Assembly: GCA_032718475.1 (NCBI GenBank)
Contig: JAUCBJ010004007.1
Coordinates: forward strand, 1 to 28,162
Direction of reading: 5' to 3'
Origin: Nemertoderma westbladi
Taxonomy: Eukaryota; Xenacoelomorpha; Nemertodermatida; Nemertodermatidae
DNA length: 28,162 nt
Below are positions 1-9,535 of the stretch, piece after piece (the stretch's first letter is position 1; each line of letters starts with the position of its first letter). The position numbers and the translations under genes are program-made. Under the pieces are notes generated by a model. That model worked only from the letters and a program-made list of their open reading frames with translations. It was not told the origin of the DNA and made no database searches.

Positions 1-734
1 TTCACTAGATTTAGTATAAAATATTAATAACACTGAATTAATGTAAATACATTTATCCGTTAATAATATGTACGAGGAGAGGTATGATACTTAACAAGTT
101 GTGCCATATGCAGTTTATATAAGACGGCGCTGTCAGCAGCCTATCGTTTAGTGTATCGCGTTCTCAGAAGAATATTATTTAATGGTAAGACCACTCATCA
201 TCCATCCATCCATACACCAATACCTAGCGATTATTCGTCGCCATGTGTTGCTTCTCTCGTGGCCTCTAGAGCAAATGCCTTTTTTATGAGAAAAATATAG
301 ACTGTCAATATTATTATTGTATTACACAGTAATATACTGTAGGTACACAAATATGTTGTATAACGCAGTAATAGGGGTCACTTTAGAGCTACTGTCGGCT
401 TATATTGCAAATGAGAAGGAAGGCCTGCCTGGTGCGTGGGCCTATAGCAAGTAAACAATGATACAAGATTGCTAAACATTTTTTAAACCTAGATTTCCGT
501 TTAGATATAACTAAAAAACCTATTATCAGTGAAACATAAACAATTTCTCGAGACACCGCATAATACGATTTGAAAATAGTTGATTGTGGTTGAAAATAAG
601 TGTTATACAATAATTGTTGCTAACATTTAGGAAAAACAATATCCCAGAAAAAAAATAACTTATATATGTCGTGACAACAGTACTTCTACATTGACAATAA
701 ATTCGACGAAATTAATTTCGGTCTTGGTAAATAT
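1..734. other. Gene-free left edge
   Basis: AT-rich sequence with only short open frames that have no recognisable domain. It lies downstream (3' side) of the minus-strand otopetrin-like gene and may contain its 3' UTR. I saw no convincing polyadenylation signal close to that gene's stop codon. Confidence 0.5.
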
Positions 735-2783
735 TCATCTAATATTACGTTGGGGTTCGTATGCATACCGGGATATAGACGTCCAATAATCCATAAAACT
801 CAGAAACACATAAAACCGGTGTAGTATTGCGAAAGGAATTGCTATAGGTGTTATCATATTCCATGTGTTTGATTGGTAATATTTATCAAACCAAGGAGTG
901 ACAAGTATTTGGTACATTCCATAACCAATCAAAACGCAATGCGCCGCGTTAATTAAAGCCAGGATGACCAATCGATTACGACCACACTGTTTGAAGTCCT
1001 TTCCACGCTTACTGTAGACGATCAGAACCGCTGTTTGGAGAGTGACGTCCATTACATTAGTCCACTGCGTTGCGACCTGTAATATATCTTGAATTGCCCA
1101 CGCGGAATTTATTGAGGCAAAAATTGTGAAAAAGGCCATAATGTAGAAACCCATTGAAGTAACGGACGATAGAAAAACAGCTGAAACACTATGGGAAATC
1201 GCTATTACAGGGTGATTCTTGCGACCAATCAAAGACTTTAGCGACACCAACATACCTAACAAGCACAGAGACAATTCGGTTATCAGGAAAAACAACGTTT
1301 GGTGGTGGATGTTGACGAAATTATAGTACGTTTTGCAGATCATAACCGAGCAAGTTCCACCCAGTAGCAGTACTCCTAGCATCATTCCTGTGAAAGAATG
1401 TTCCATTGTAATTAGTTTGAAATTCGATACTAAATCGTATCGTATTGACGATAAAAATCCACTCTGTATTTCTTCCCGAATACTTTTTGAAGGATCGTTT
1501 TTGTTACTCAAGTTAATCCAAACGATATTCAATACAGCTAATGCGGACAAACTGAATCCCAAATTGCAGACATCCTCTAACAAAAACCTGCAGATCTGAT
1601 TGATGTCGGGGAAGAATAGGTTACTGGAGAATGTGTGGTTACAGGAGGTCCTTTCTGAGGGACCGGACATGGTAAGAAAACCATTACATTGCGTGTAGTT
1701 TAAAACGCGATAAACTTGGTTGATCACAATAGGAGAAATACAGTGAACAAGGCAGACAGATGAGATAGTCCGATTGGTTGAAATGTAAGTCGTCGCTATA
1801 ATTGAGAGGGCGATGATCAAACTGAGAGTGTACAATGCGTTGGTAGTGTAATACATAAGGTGGAAGATATCGACACATCCTGGGTCATTGGATAGCCGGA
1901 AGTAGGATGCGATCATACATGAGTCGTAGAAGAGTCTGCAGCATCCAAGTGATAATAGATTGAATCGTAGTCCTAAAGAACCGTTAGATTGGTCAACCTT
2001 CCAATATGTGGATCTTCGTGACGCATTGACAAGTAGGATTAGAGCGCCACAGCCTATCACCTTAAGGAACACTTCAAATATAAGTATTAGTGAAATATAC
2101 TGTGATGTTGATGTAAACTCTGTGGCCTTGTAATCCTGAGGATTGAGTTTAATGGAATAGGTTGAATTTGTTGCGAAATCTTTATCAATCCACCTACTTG
2201 AGTTTGAGGAATCTGCCAAAATAATTGTGTTAGTGGTAAATTCTGACTCAGTGGCGGTATTTGCTGTGTCATAACTTCGGATATATGAAGAGTTATTTGG
2301 TGTATCATCGACATTTGGAATCGCAATCTTGATATTGGAGGCAGTGATGGCCAGAACGATGACAACACAGCCGTAGAAGAATCCCGCCATGAGTGCGTTA
2401 CTATGTATTGCACAAGTAAAGCTGATTAGTGGGGGGTCGCCTGTATTAGAATATATAGAATCACCGGAGCCCGAGTTGCTATCTATCGGTATACTTTCTG
2501 ATTGAAGCACCTCCTGGTCTACAGCAATCGAGTCCCCACTGGCATCAGAAGGGTGTCGTATCATTGGTGGACTCTTCGGTCCTCTATGACGATGTTTCTG
2601 TAGCCGATTACTTGAAACACCTTGAGAAATATTCTGTAACAATAATGGATTACTTTGAGCTCGTTTATGTCCCTTCTGCGACAATAGTGAATCACTTGGA
2701 CCAGCTTGAGGTGAATTCTTCTGAACAAGAAGATGTTGAACTTGACCTAGTAGAGCTTCTGTGATTGCAGTACGTTGATTCAT
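735..2783 (-). CDS. Otopetrin-like proton channel, 12 membrane segments
   Basis: An uninterrupted 682-residue ORF. Otopetrins are proton-selective channels of the plasma membrane or vesicles; that role is inferred from family resemblance. Residues 1-120 are polar and Ser/Gln-rich with no domain. About twelve hydrophobic segments follow, near 126-148, 228-252, 270-292, 305-331, 337-358, 404-425, 460-483, 493-516, 527-556, 562-592, 602-628 and 641-662. The loop after the first segment is long and has N-glycosylation sequons near residues 163, 193 and 206. The otopetrin-like parts are the end of segment 10, with D-I-L-Q then L-Q-T-A-V-L-I and a basic stretch, and segment 12, with W..I.PIAIPFAILHRFY followed by an aromatic/acidic helix. 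Length is near the family's usual 550-700. A TAA codon lies directly before the ATG in frame, so the start cannot move upstream without splicing. No intron interrupts the frame. A different 12-segment family is possible. Confidence 0.68.
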   Translation of the reverse strand: MNQRTAITEALLGQVQHLLVQKNSPQAGPSDSLLSQKGHKRAQSNPLLLQNISQGVSSNRLQKHRHRGPKSPPMIRHPSDASGDSIAVDQEVLQSESIPIDSNSGSGDSIYSNTGDPPLISFTCAIHSNALMAGFFYGCVVIVLAITASNIKIAIPNVDDTPNNSSYIRSYDTANTATESEFTTNTIILADSSNSSRWIDKDFATNSTYSIKLNPQDYKATEFTSTSQYISLILIFEVFLKVIGCGALILLVNASRRSTYWKVDQSNGSLGLRFNLLSLGCCRLFYDSCMIASYFRLSNDPGCVDIFHLMYYTTNALYTLSLIIALSIIATTYISTNRTISSVCLVHCISPIVINQVYRVLNYTQCNGFLTMSGPSERTSCNHTFSSNLFFPDINQICRFLLEDVCNLGFSLSALAVLNIVWINLSNKNDPSKSIREEIQSGFLSSIRYDLVSNFKLITMEHSFTGMMLGVLLLGGTCSVMICKTYYNFVNIHHQTLFFLITELSLCLLGMLVSLKSLIGRKNHPVIAISHSVSAVFLSSVTSMGFYIMAFFTIFASINSAWAIQDILQVATQWTNVMDVTLQTAVLIVYSKRGKDFKQCGRNRLVILALINAAHCVLIGYGMYQILVTPWFDKYYQSNTWNMITPIAIPFAILHRFYVFLSFMDYWTSISRYAYEPQRNIR

Positions 2784-3008
2784 TTATGACGTCGAAAAAC
2801 ATAATTATCTCTTATTGATAACTAAAGGAGGTTTCATTGATTTGATATTAAAGTGCGTCGATCACATTTTGAATTATTTTCTACTCAATATCTAATGATG
2901 AATTGACTAAAGCTAGTAAATATGTTTCCGGTAACCAATGTTTTTTAAAAACACAAAATATGAATTTTTATGGGAGCCCCCCCCCCCCCCCCCCCTAATT
3001 ACCTAATA
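2784..3008. repeat. Intergenic stretch with a 19-C run (2977-2995)
   Basis: AT-rich sequence upstream of the otopetrin-like start codon, so its promoter or 5' UTR should lie here, but I recognise no promoter element. An uninterrupted run of 19 cytosines occupies 2977-2995. Such runs are prone to length error in assembly and can form G-quadruplex on the opposite strand. Confidence 0.7.
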
Positions 3009-3577
3009 TGGCATTACTTCAACTTTGGTCACCATTTCATCGAACTTTTTTATAGTGTTAAATGTGTTTTTATGAATTATTTCATGTGTGATTGTTCCCT
3101 AAAGGACTAAAGTACGTTTTTAAACAAAAATTTTTTTCTAGAACACATAGCTACTAATAGCTAATTTCAGCAGATAACGTTTAGGCTAAATTCAGCCAAA
3201 GTACGGTACCGTAGTTTGACCAATTTTTTCATATGAAAAGGCTTAAAAAATCATGTTTTTTTAGAACAAATATTTGACCTTCTGACAGTATGCTGGTAGC
3301 TAGTAATTCCGATTTTGTGTTAGCTAGTACTATTTTTTAGCAAGTGTAAAAAATACAATATGAAAATTTTTTGTATATTTTTTCTTGTGAAAATGGCTAT
3401 TATCATGAGGTTTTTGTTCTAGAACAAATATTTTGCCTTCTGTCAGTTAAGATGGCAGCTAGCAATTTTGATTTTGTGTTAGCTATTACTTTTTATAAGA
3501 TATTAAAAAAATAAAACCTATTTAGAATCAAAATGTTGTAAATATACTAAATAAATAACCAAGGTGAAGTAATGCCA
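3009..3577. mobile_element. Candidate MITE with 20-bp inverted ends
   Basis: The stretch is bounded by TGGCATTACTTCAACTTTGG at 3009 and its near inverse at 3558-3577, with one substitution and a one-base gap. The interior has no coding potential. It contains two diverged direct copies of an approximately 85-bp block (about 3259-3345 and 3415-3500), both with AGAACAAATATTT and GATTTTGTGTTAGCTA. I found no convincing target site duplication, so assignment to a DNA-transposon derivative rests on the inverted ends only. Confidence 0.4.
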
Positions 3578-4352
3578 CCGAATATTTCACATTTCAATAA
3601 TATGCTAAGAAATTTGGTATGAAGATAGTTCGACAACTTTTCTTACTGCTGGTAAAGCCGGATTTTTCAATTTTCAACTCATTTAGCTACAACAGGTACA
3701 ACAAACCTTTAAAGTACCGGTACTTAAGCAATTTAAGCTTAAGCGCTTAAGCAATTAAGCAATAAGCAAAATTAAGCAATATTTAACCATCTCTTTTGGC
3801 TTTATTTATATTTTTGGAATGTAATTGTAGCTAAAACTGGGAGTTGAGATTTGAGAGAGTCCCCTATATGGAAAGGACGAACGAAACGAAACGAACGGAT
3901 TGCAGCTACGTCACGCCTCACAATGTAGGCCTACAGTAGATGTAGGTATGAGATTTATTTAGATAGAAGTGGGGAAAGTTTATTTGAAACAAGCCACCAC
4001 TGAATTTATAAAATATCGTGAAAAAGAATCAGAAGGAGGAAAACAAAGTCAGTTTAGTGACAACCTGGGGATTATTTACAGTAATATAGACAACAGAACC
4101 GCATTTATCTGCAGATTCCGAATCTGAAAACCGTTTAAATTACACCAATAACTTCCGGAGATATCAAAATTCAAATGTATACATTTTGACACGTGAATCA
4201 ATATGATTCTATTGTTATTGTCTTTATTCTAGAATATTAACTATTTTTTAGAGCGCTAAAAACGTTGTTTCGTTGTTTCTTCATTACATGTAATTAATAT
4301 TCTAGAATTGAGTAAAATAAAAGTTTAGAAGTTTAGTTTCCGGAAGTTTGTT
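3578..4352. other. Gene-free, low-complexity stretch
   Basis: No coding signal. A short run of AAGC/TTAAGC variants lies at about 3722-3785. The block at about 3590-3690 (CTTACTGCTGGTAAAGCCGG) resembles a block at about 8155-8235 (CTTACTACTGGCCTGACCGG) in the same orientation, which suggests two old copies of one repeat. Confidence 0.4.
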
Positions 4353-4453
4353 AACCGGAAGTTTTAAACCTAGGTACCGGGTTCGAGCCCCAACAGGGTC
4401 GGTTGATATTTTTCGCTATGGAGAGCATTATCATATTGTCCTATCTACATTAT
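4353..4453 (+). mobile_element. tRNA-derived SINE, 5'-truncated copy
   Basis: This copy shares about 100 bp with the fuller SINE at 4681-4817, starting at AACCGGAAG and running through the B-box-like GGGTTCGAGCCCC into the tail with TTTCGCTATGGAGAG. The A-box half of the tRNA-like head is absent. The two copies differ at only a few positions. Confidence 0.65.
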
Positions 4454-4680
4454 ATATTTAATTCACCGTCACTCACCCCACAACAATTAATTTATTATTA
4501 TTAATTGACAGCCTGGGCCAGGCATACGGGGTTACAGTGGTTTCTACAACACTGTATAATAGTTATTCTTTGAGGCATGGTTGCCATTTCTGGCAGAGCA
4601 CGGGAATAACGTTGTACTTTCCTTTGAGTGATTAGTTGGCCTAAATATGATATCCCACTCCATAGTGAAAATCTTCATCC
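4454..4680. other. Spacer between two SINE copies
   Basis: No gene. At about 4658-4675 there is an inverted echo of the SINE tail (CTCCATAGTGAAAAT against CTCCATAGCGAAAAA), so the tRNA-like head that follows is flanked by tail-like sequence in opposite orientations. Confidence 0.4.
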
Positions 4681-4817
4681 GATCTGGTAGCTCAGTACAC
4701 ACACCCGGCTGATGATAACCGGAAGTTTGAAACCTAGGTACCGGGTTCGAGCCCCAACAGGGTCGGTTGATATTTTTCGCTATGGAGAGCATTATCATAT
4801 TGTCCTATCTACGTTAT
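4681..4817 (+). mobile_element. tRNA-derived SINE with A and B boxes
   Basis: The head has the order of a tRNA gene: a 7-base acceptor-like GATCTGG, an A-box-like TAGCTCAGT, and GGGTTCGAGCCCC matching the RNA polymerase III B box. A following CAGGGTC can pair imperfectly with the acceptor strand. The anticodon arm is distorted and a tRNA-unrelated tail follows, so it is a SINE head rather than a working tRNA gene. The internal promoter boxes would drive polymerase III transcription on the plus strand. A second copy lies 260 bp upstream. Confidence 0.68.
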
Positions 4818-5424
4818 ACCTTTAAATTTTGCTAATATCTCATGATGTTATTGGTGAAATTGAAAACAGTCTTCAGATTCTGATATCACAAGAATCTTAT
4901 AATCTGAAGATATCTCAGTATGCATCAGTTACAGTATCGTATGGTCTGGATATGATATCAGACTTTTTCGGTCTGATATCAGATCGAGTATAAATCGTGT
5001 TTTAGTTTTTCCACGGCATGCCCTGATAATCAGAAAAAAAAATTTGAAAAATATAGCTAGAAAATATTAAAGGGAGTGGTGTGTACGTACACGGCACAGT
5101 GATGCGCTACAATATCATACGATACCCTACAAATTAGAGCGGTACTAGTATAGTATGTCTACAGCAAATTTGGGGGTTTTTGATGTCTTTTTTTATATTG
5201 GTGAATGTTCTGGAACATTAGCAGATATTTTTTTAATGGTAGCTACTGTTTTTTTATTATCTGGCTACTATTTTTTGAAATCATAAAAATTTTATATATT
5301 ACATAGTATTTATTAACGTAGCTAGTGGTTTTTTGTTTTTTTTTGTTTACTGGCTAGCTAGTACGGTTTATTTTGAAATTTTGAAAACATTTTGTGAAAA
5401 CAAAGCACTATGAAGTGCAATATC
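4818..5424. other. Gene-free AT-rich stretch with a small hairpin
   Basis: No coding signal. The region is rich in GATATC/TCTGATATC motifs. A perfect 11-bp stem lies at 4953-4963 and 4971-4981 (TGATATCAGAC, 7-base loop, GTCTGATATCA). The part at about 5144-5220 has an inverted, diverged counterpart at about 7786-7876. Confidence 0.5.
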
Positions 5425-5490
5425 AATTTTCGTAACAATTGGAATTCGTAATATAATATTATATTACGAATTCCAATTGTTACGAAAATT
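5425..5490. repeat. Perfect 66-bp palindrome
   Basis: Two 33-bp arms, 5425-5457 and 5458-5490, are exact reverse complements with no spacer. The arms include CGTAACAATTGGAATTCGTA. The symmetry ends sharply at both sides. It could be a minimal foldback element or a junction of two inverted insertions. Confidence 0.9.
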
Positions 5491-5734
5491 TCGTTTTCAA
5501 AACCCTACAGTATGTATTAGCTTTTAATAAGTAATTAAACAGGACTAAGGATGGTCCAACTCTATAGCAAATGGAATTCTATTATTCTAGGATAATAATT
5601 TAGGCTTAATTAACCCAGTAACAATAGAGACTTGTTAACAAACCAACAACACCTACAGTATAGGCCAACATAATGCAACATTGAAAAATATGTTTTAAAC
5701 ATTTGAAATACAGTATGTACTACACCTTTTCAAG

Positions 5735-6286
5735 ATGTAATTCAGAACTGTAATATGTAATTCAGAAAGCGTAATATGTAATTCAGAACCGTAATATGTA
5801 ATTCAGAAAGTGTAATATGTAATTCAGAACCGTAATATGTAATTCAGAACCGTAATATGTAATTCAGAACTGTAATATGTAATTCAGAACCGTAATATGT
5901 AATTCAGAAAGTGTAATATGTAATTCAGAACCGTAATATGTAAATCAGAAAGCGTAATATGTAATTCAGAACTGTAATATGTAATTCAGAACCGTAATAT
6001 GTAAATCAGAAAGCGTAATATGTAATTCAGAACTGTAATATGTAATTCAGAACCGTAATATGTAAATCAGAAAGTGTAATATGTAATTCAGAACCGTAAC
6101 AAAGTGTAATATGTAATTCAGAACCGTAATATGTAATTCAGAACCGTAATATGTAATTCAGAAAGTGTAATATGTAATTCAGAACCGTAATATGTAAATC
6201 AGAAAGCGTAATATGTAATTCAGAACTGTAATATGTAATTCAGAAAGCGTAATATGTAATTCAGAAACCGTATGTAATTCAGAAAC
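5735..6286. repeat. Tandem array, 20/21-bp unit
   Basis: About 27 copies of a unit whose core is TAATATGTAATTCAGAA, followed by CCG, CTG, AGTG or AGCG. The variants recur in order: a three-unit block (CCG, then AGCG preceded by GTAAATCAG, then CTG) repeats around 5930-6070, which indicates higher-order duplication. There is no coding potential. The flanks are unrelated AT-rich sequence. Confidence 0.9.
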
Positions 6287-6674
6287 TTATATAGGAATCA
6301 TGTCTTTAACAGTACCTATCTCTTGGTATCTATTGGAAACCAAATGTTCCAGAAGCTTTCTGCTATTTTATTTGTGTTAATGATAATAGAATTGGTAGTT
6401 ACTTGGTAACCTGTTAATTCTAAAGGAATGTTAGTGCAACGCGTTTCATTAATCATAAACGCCTATTAATATTTATAAATCACGTTGTTTGTTGGTTCTT
6501 AGTGGAAATTATAACCAATTAATAACTGGCCCATGTGGATTATTTAATAATTATCTTTCCAAACAAAACACTTTTAACCAAGGAAAATTAATATTTAATT
6601 CCAGTACTATGAGTTGTATTAACCCTATTTGTTTGGCCCGGGAGTAGGGGTCATTTTATCAATTTTCAAAGGTG
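6287..6674. other. Gene-free stretch
   Basis: AT-rich sequence between the 20-bp array and the next candidate MITE. I see no gene, repeat or regulatory element that I can support. Confidence 0.5.
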
Positions 6675-7666
6675 TAGTGTTGCAACGGGATCCCGATGGA
6701 AAATACCGATCCCGATCCCGGGATTTGCTGTTTCTAAATTTATATGCCCTACAGCTTAAAATTTGTAAAGTTGTATAAAAATGCAAAATTTTAGCCACTA
6801 ACAAAAACAAATTTTTTTGTCAATTGGATGATTTATAGGGATGTGAGTCAAGAAATGTAAGGAAATTTCCAAGACATTTTTCCGAAAATTTCCTATTTTA
6901 ATAATATATTATAAAAAGTTTACATTTAATAGTAAATACTAAAAAAAAAGATTGTCACTTTGTGTTTTGTCAATTTCAGTATTAACTAGAGATGTTATAT
7001 ATTGAACACAATTTCGGAAATTGATACATTTTAAATTTTAATTCTTTCACAATTTTACATTTACCTCAGTTTATACACAGTCTGAATCTCAAACTACATT
7101 AGACTTAGTGATGAGGTGATTCGTTGTCTTGGCTCTTGTGGTCGTAACTACGGGTGAAGTATACTTTTCGGAAATTTATTTGAAAAAACATATTTCCGGA
7201 AAACTCACATCCGTAATGATTGATGAAGGAATGATTGATTTACATAATTTATAACTGATTTCTGAATCTGAATTTCATTCATTAAACGTATTAAAATATA
7301 TGAATGTCTATATTATAAATAATATAATTTTATTGAATATGATAAACATTTTTATGTGGCAGCGATTCAGTCAGACTTCAGTAGATATATTTAAAATGTT
7401 GCAAAAATTATATTAAAAGTGTGTGAAATAAAATACGTTCGTGGGAAATGAACTACGTTTGTGAAGCAACTGAAAAAAGTCAGTGGACATTTTTACATAT
7501 CTAGGCATTTTTTAGTACAGGACAGATTTCTCGAAAGTTTTTTAACTCCTATAAAGAGGGGAGGGTAGATAGCTATTTTAGAGTATGGCCGCACGGCAAT
7601 AAAACGGCAATAAAATTAAAAATCCCGATCTCGAAAATAGTGGATCCCGATCCCGTTGCAACACTA
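6675..7666. mobile_element. Candidate hAT-like MITE
   Basis: The ends TAGTGTTGCAACGGGATC (6675) and its inverse GATCCCGTTGCAACACTA (ending 7666) are an 18-bp match. Repeated GATCCCGATCCCG sequence follows just inside both ends. The 990-bp interior is AT-rich and non-coding. The TAGTGTTG start recalls hAT-superfamily ends, which is family knowledge rather than proof. The 8-bp flanks do not match, so a target duplication is not confirmed. Confidence 0.5.
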
Positions 7667-8429
7667 GTATGGACTACCGTATTACTCGATAGTAAAAATT
7701 TCAATAGCTTAATAAAAAAAACTCGCTACAATAACTAATAATGTAAATATTTTTATTAGACAATATCAGATTGTTTACATGTTCTAGAACATAATAAAAT
7801 GCCCAAAAATCCAATAAAAAGACACAAAAACTCTCACAAATTTGATGTATACATACTATACTAGTAGCAGTACCTGTACCAATAGAGCCTCTGCAGATAT
7901 TGAACTAATATTGTTACAGTAGGCCTACACATATTATCCAAAAACCAAATGGGATTGAGGCACGCACCGCACAGTAATTCCTTTGGTACCGGTAGGTTAC
8001 GCGTTACATGTAGCTAAATATATATTATTTGATTTTTGTTACGCCTAGTACTGAAATGGTTTCCATAACAATATAATACAATACACCATCACCTCTTTAA
8101 TATAGCAAATTTTATAACACATCGCTGGTCCCCTCCCTAATGTTTTCAAATTTTAATTCTTCAATCAAATGCCACGAACTTTGGTATGATGTTATTTCTA
8201 TGCTGTTCTTACTACTGGCCTGACCGGATTTTCCAGTATTATTGAACCACCTCTATAGTTTTATTTTTTGTGGACTACAGTATAATATAGATATTATTAG
8301 GCCCCCTCACAGTCTCACACGGAGAAACTTTTGTTTCTGCAAATTTTTTCTGAATCACAAGTTGCTCCTATGGGGTAAGCAATAAGTTGCTGGACACACT
8401 CAGAAACACTGTTAAAACTGTCTGCCTGG
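7667..8429. other. Gene-free stretch with old repeat fragments
   Basis: No coding signal. The part at 7786-7876 is an inverted relative of 5144-5220, sharing ACATACTATACTAGTA and AAATTTG. The part at about 8155-8235 resembles 3590-3690. Both look like remnants of dispersed repeats. Confidence 0.4.
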
Positions 8430-8800
8430 GATTGTGTTTCTGACTGTTTGTTTGTCAAAATATAACAAAACCATTCTTTCTAGCTAAAAGTTATGAAGAT
8501 ATGGTGGTGTTTGTGGTCGCTGATTTTTTCAGTTTTCACTTTTAACTATCATGTCTCTATGTCTGTATGTCAGTCTGTCTTTCTGTCCGTCGATCTGTCT
8601 GTGAAAATAAAATCGAGCTAAAACTTTTTGTTTTGGTTGTTTTGGTCGCTAATTTCCGAAGTCAGTTTTCATTTTTAGTGAAGTCTATTATATCTGATTG
8701 TCGGTCTGTCTGCATGTCCGTCTGTCAAAATATAAGCAAAGCTTTCCAACTCCATAAAAGTTTTGTTATGGGGGTTATCATGGTTGCTGATTTCATTTCC
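8430..8800 (+). repeat. Three diverged direct repeats with GTCTGTCTGT tracts
   Basis: A unit consisting of a GTCTGTCTGTC-like tract, GTCAAAATATA, (A/T)GCTAAAAG, TGGTCGCTGATTT and CAGTTTTCA(T/C)TTTTA occurs about three times, starting near 8435, 8560 and 8700. Spacing is about 125-150 bp and divergence is considerable. It ends shortly before a 21-G run. A 123-residue open frame across it is produced by the repeat and has no domain. Confidence 0.55.
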
Positions 8801-8811
8801 GACGAGGGGGT

Positions 8812-8832
8812 GGGGGGGGGGGGGGGGGGGGG
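8812..8832 (+). repeat. 21-G homopolymer
   Basis: An uninterrupted G run preceded by GGGGGT. A comparable 19-G run is at 9415-9433 and a 19-C run at 2977-2995. Lengths may be unreliable in the assembly. Confidence 0.9.
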
Positions 8833-9534
8833 TACGTTTATGAATAATAAATTTTTTAATCATCCTTACCTAATGAAACATCAGACTAAAATGAAGACGA
8901 TTTCTAAAATCGACAGCAATAGGAAATTGTTCTATTGAGCAGTTACCAAGCAACTTGTGTTATAATTAAGCAAACAAATAGCTCCATTATCAGAAAGAGC
9001 AATTATTGGGTATTGCAAAAATAGGTCATATGTTTGCATGAAATTTAATGTGTTCCGCAACATATATTTTTATAGACTTTTTTTGGGCAATAACAAGATA
9101 ATATAGAACCCAAAAAAATTTGGTTTTGGTTGATTTCGAATTTCTTATGGGTTTTTTGCTAGATTGACTCGACTAATTGGTAAACTTTTTAAAGATATTA
9201 CACCATTGGGGAATGGGGAATGGGGAATGCCTTTTTTAAGACTACAGTAACTCTATTTGGACCGAACAGAACTGAAATGGACAGAAAACTTGTGGAAAAT
9301 ACCAAGTGGAAATAAATATTGTCAAAATTTGATCAACGTTGATAACACAAATTCGCAATGACAACAAGAAGTATTGCGGGAAAGCGCCTCGCGAGTGTTT
9401 TGGGGGGAGTGGGCGGGGGGGGGGGGGGGGGGGTGTAAATAATTATTAGAAATTACCTTATAAACTTCAATTTGTTTGATATAGGCCTATTATTTCTATA
9501 ATATTAGATATTCGAAAGTTTGAATTATTATTCA
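8833..9534. other. Gene-free stretch with a 19-G run (9415-9433)
   Basis: AT-rich and non-coding. About 65 bp at 9465-9530, containing ATATTAGATATTCGAAAGTTT, has a near match at about 20385-20447. This points to another dispersed repeat family. Confidence 0.45.
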
Positions 9535-9535
9535 G

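Noticed and set aside
4681-4770. Functional tRNA gene on plus
   Set aside because: A and B boxes are present but the anticodon arm and acceptor pairing are poor, and the tail is repeated elsewhere; a SINE explains it better.
5735-6286. CRISPR-like regular repeat array
   Set aside because: Units are contiguous 20/21-bp tandem copies with no unique spacers, in a eukaryotic context.
8567-8938. 123-residue plus-strand open frame
   Set aside because: Crosses GTCTGTCTGT repeats and a 21-G run (poly-Gly); no domain.
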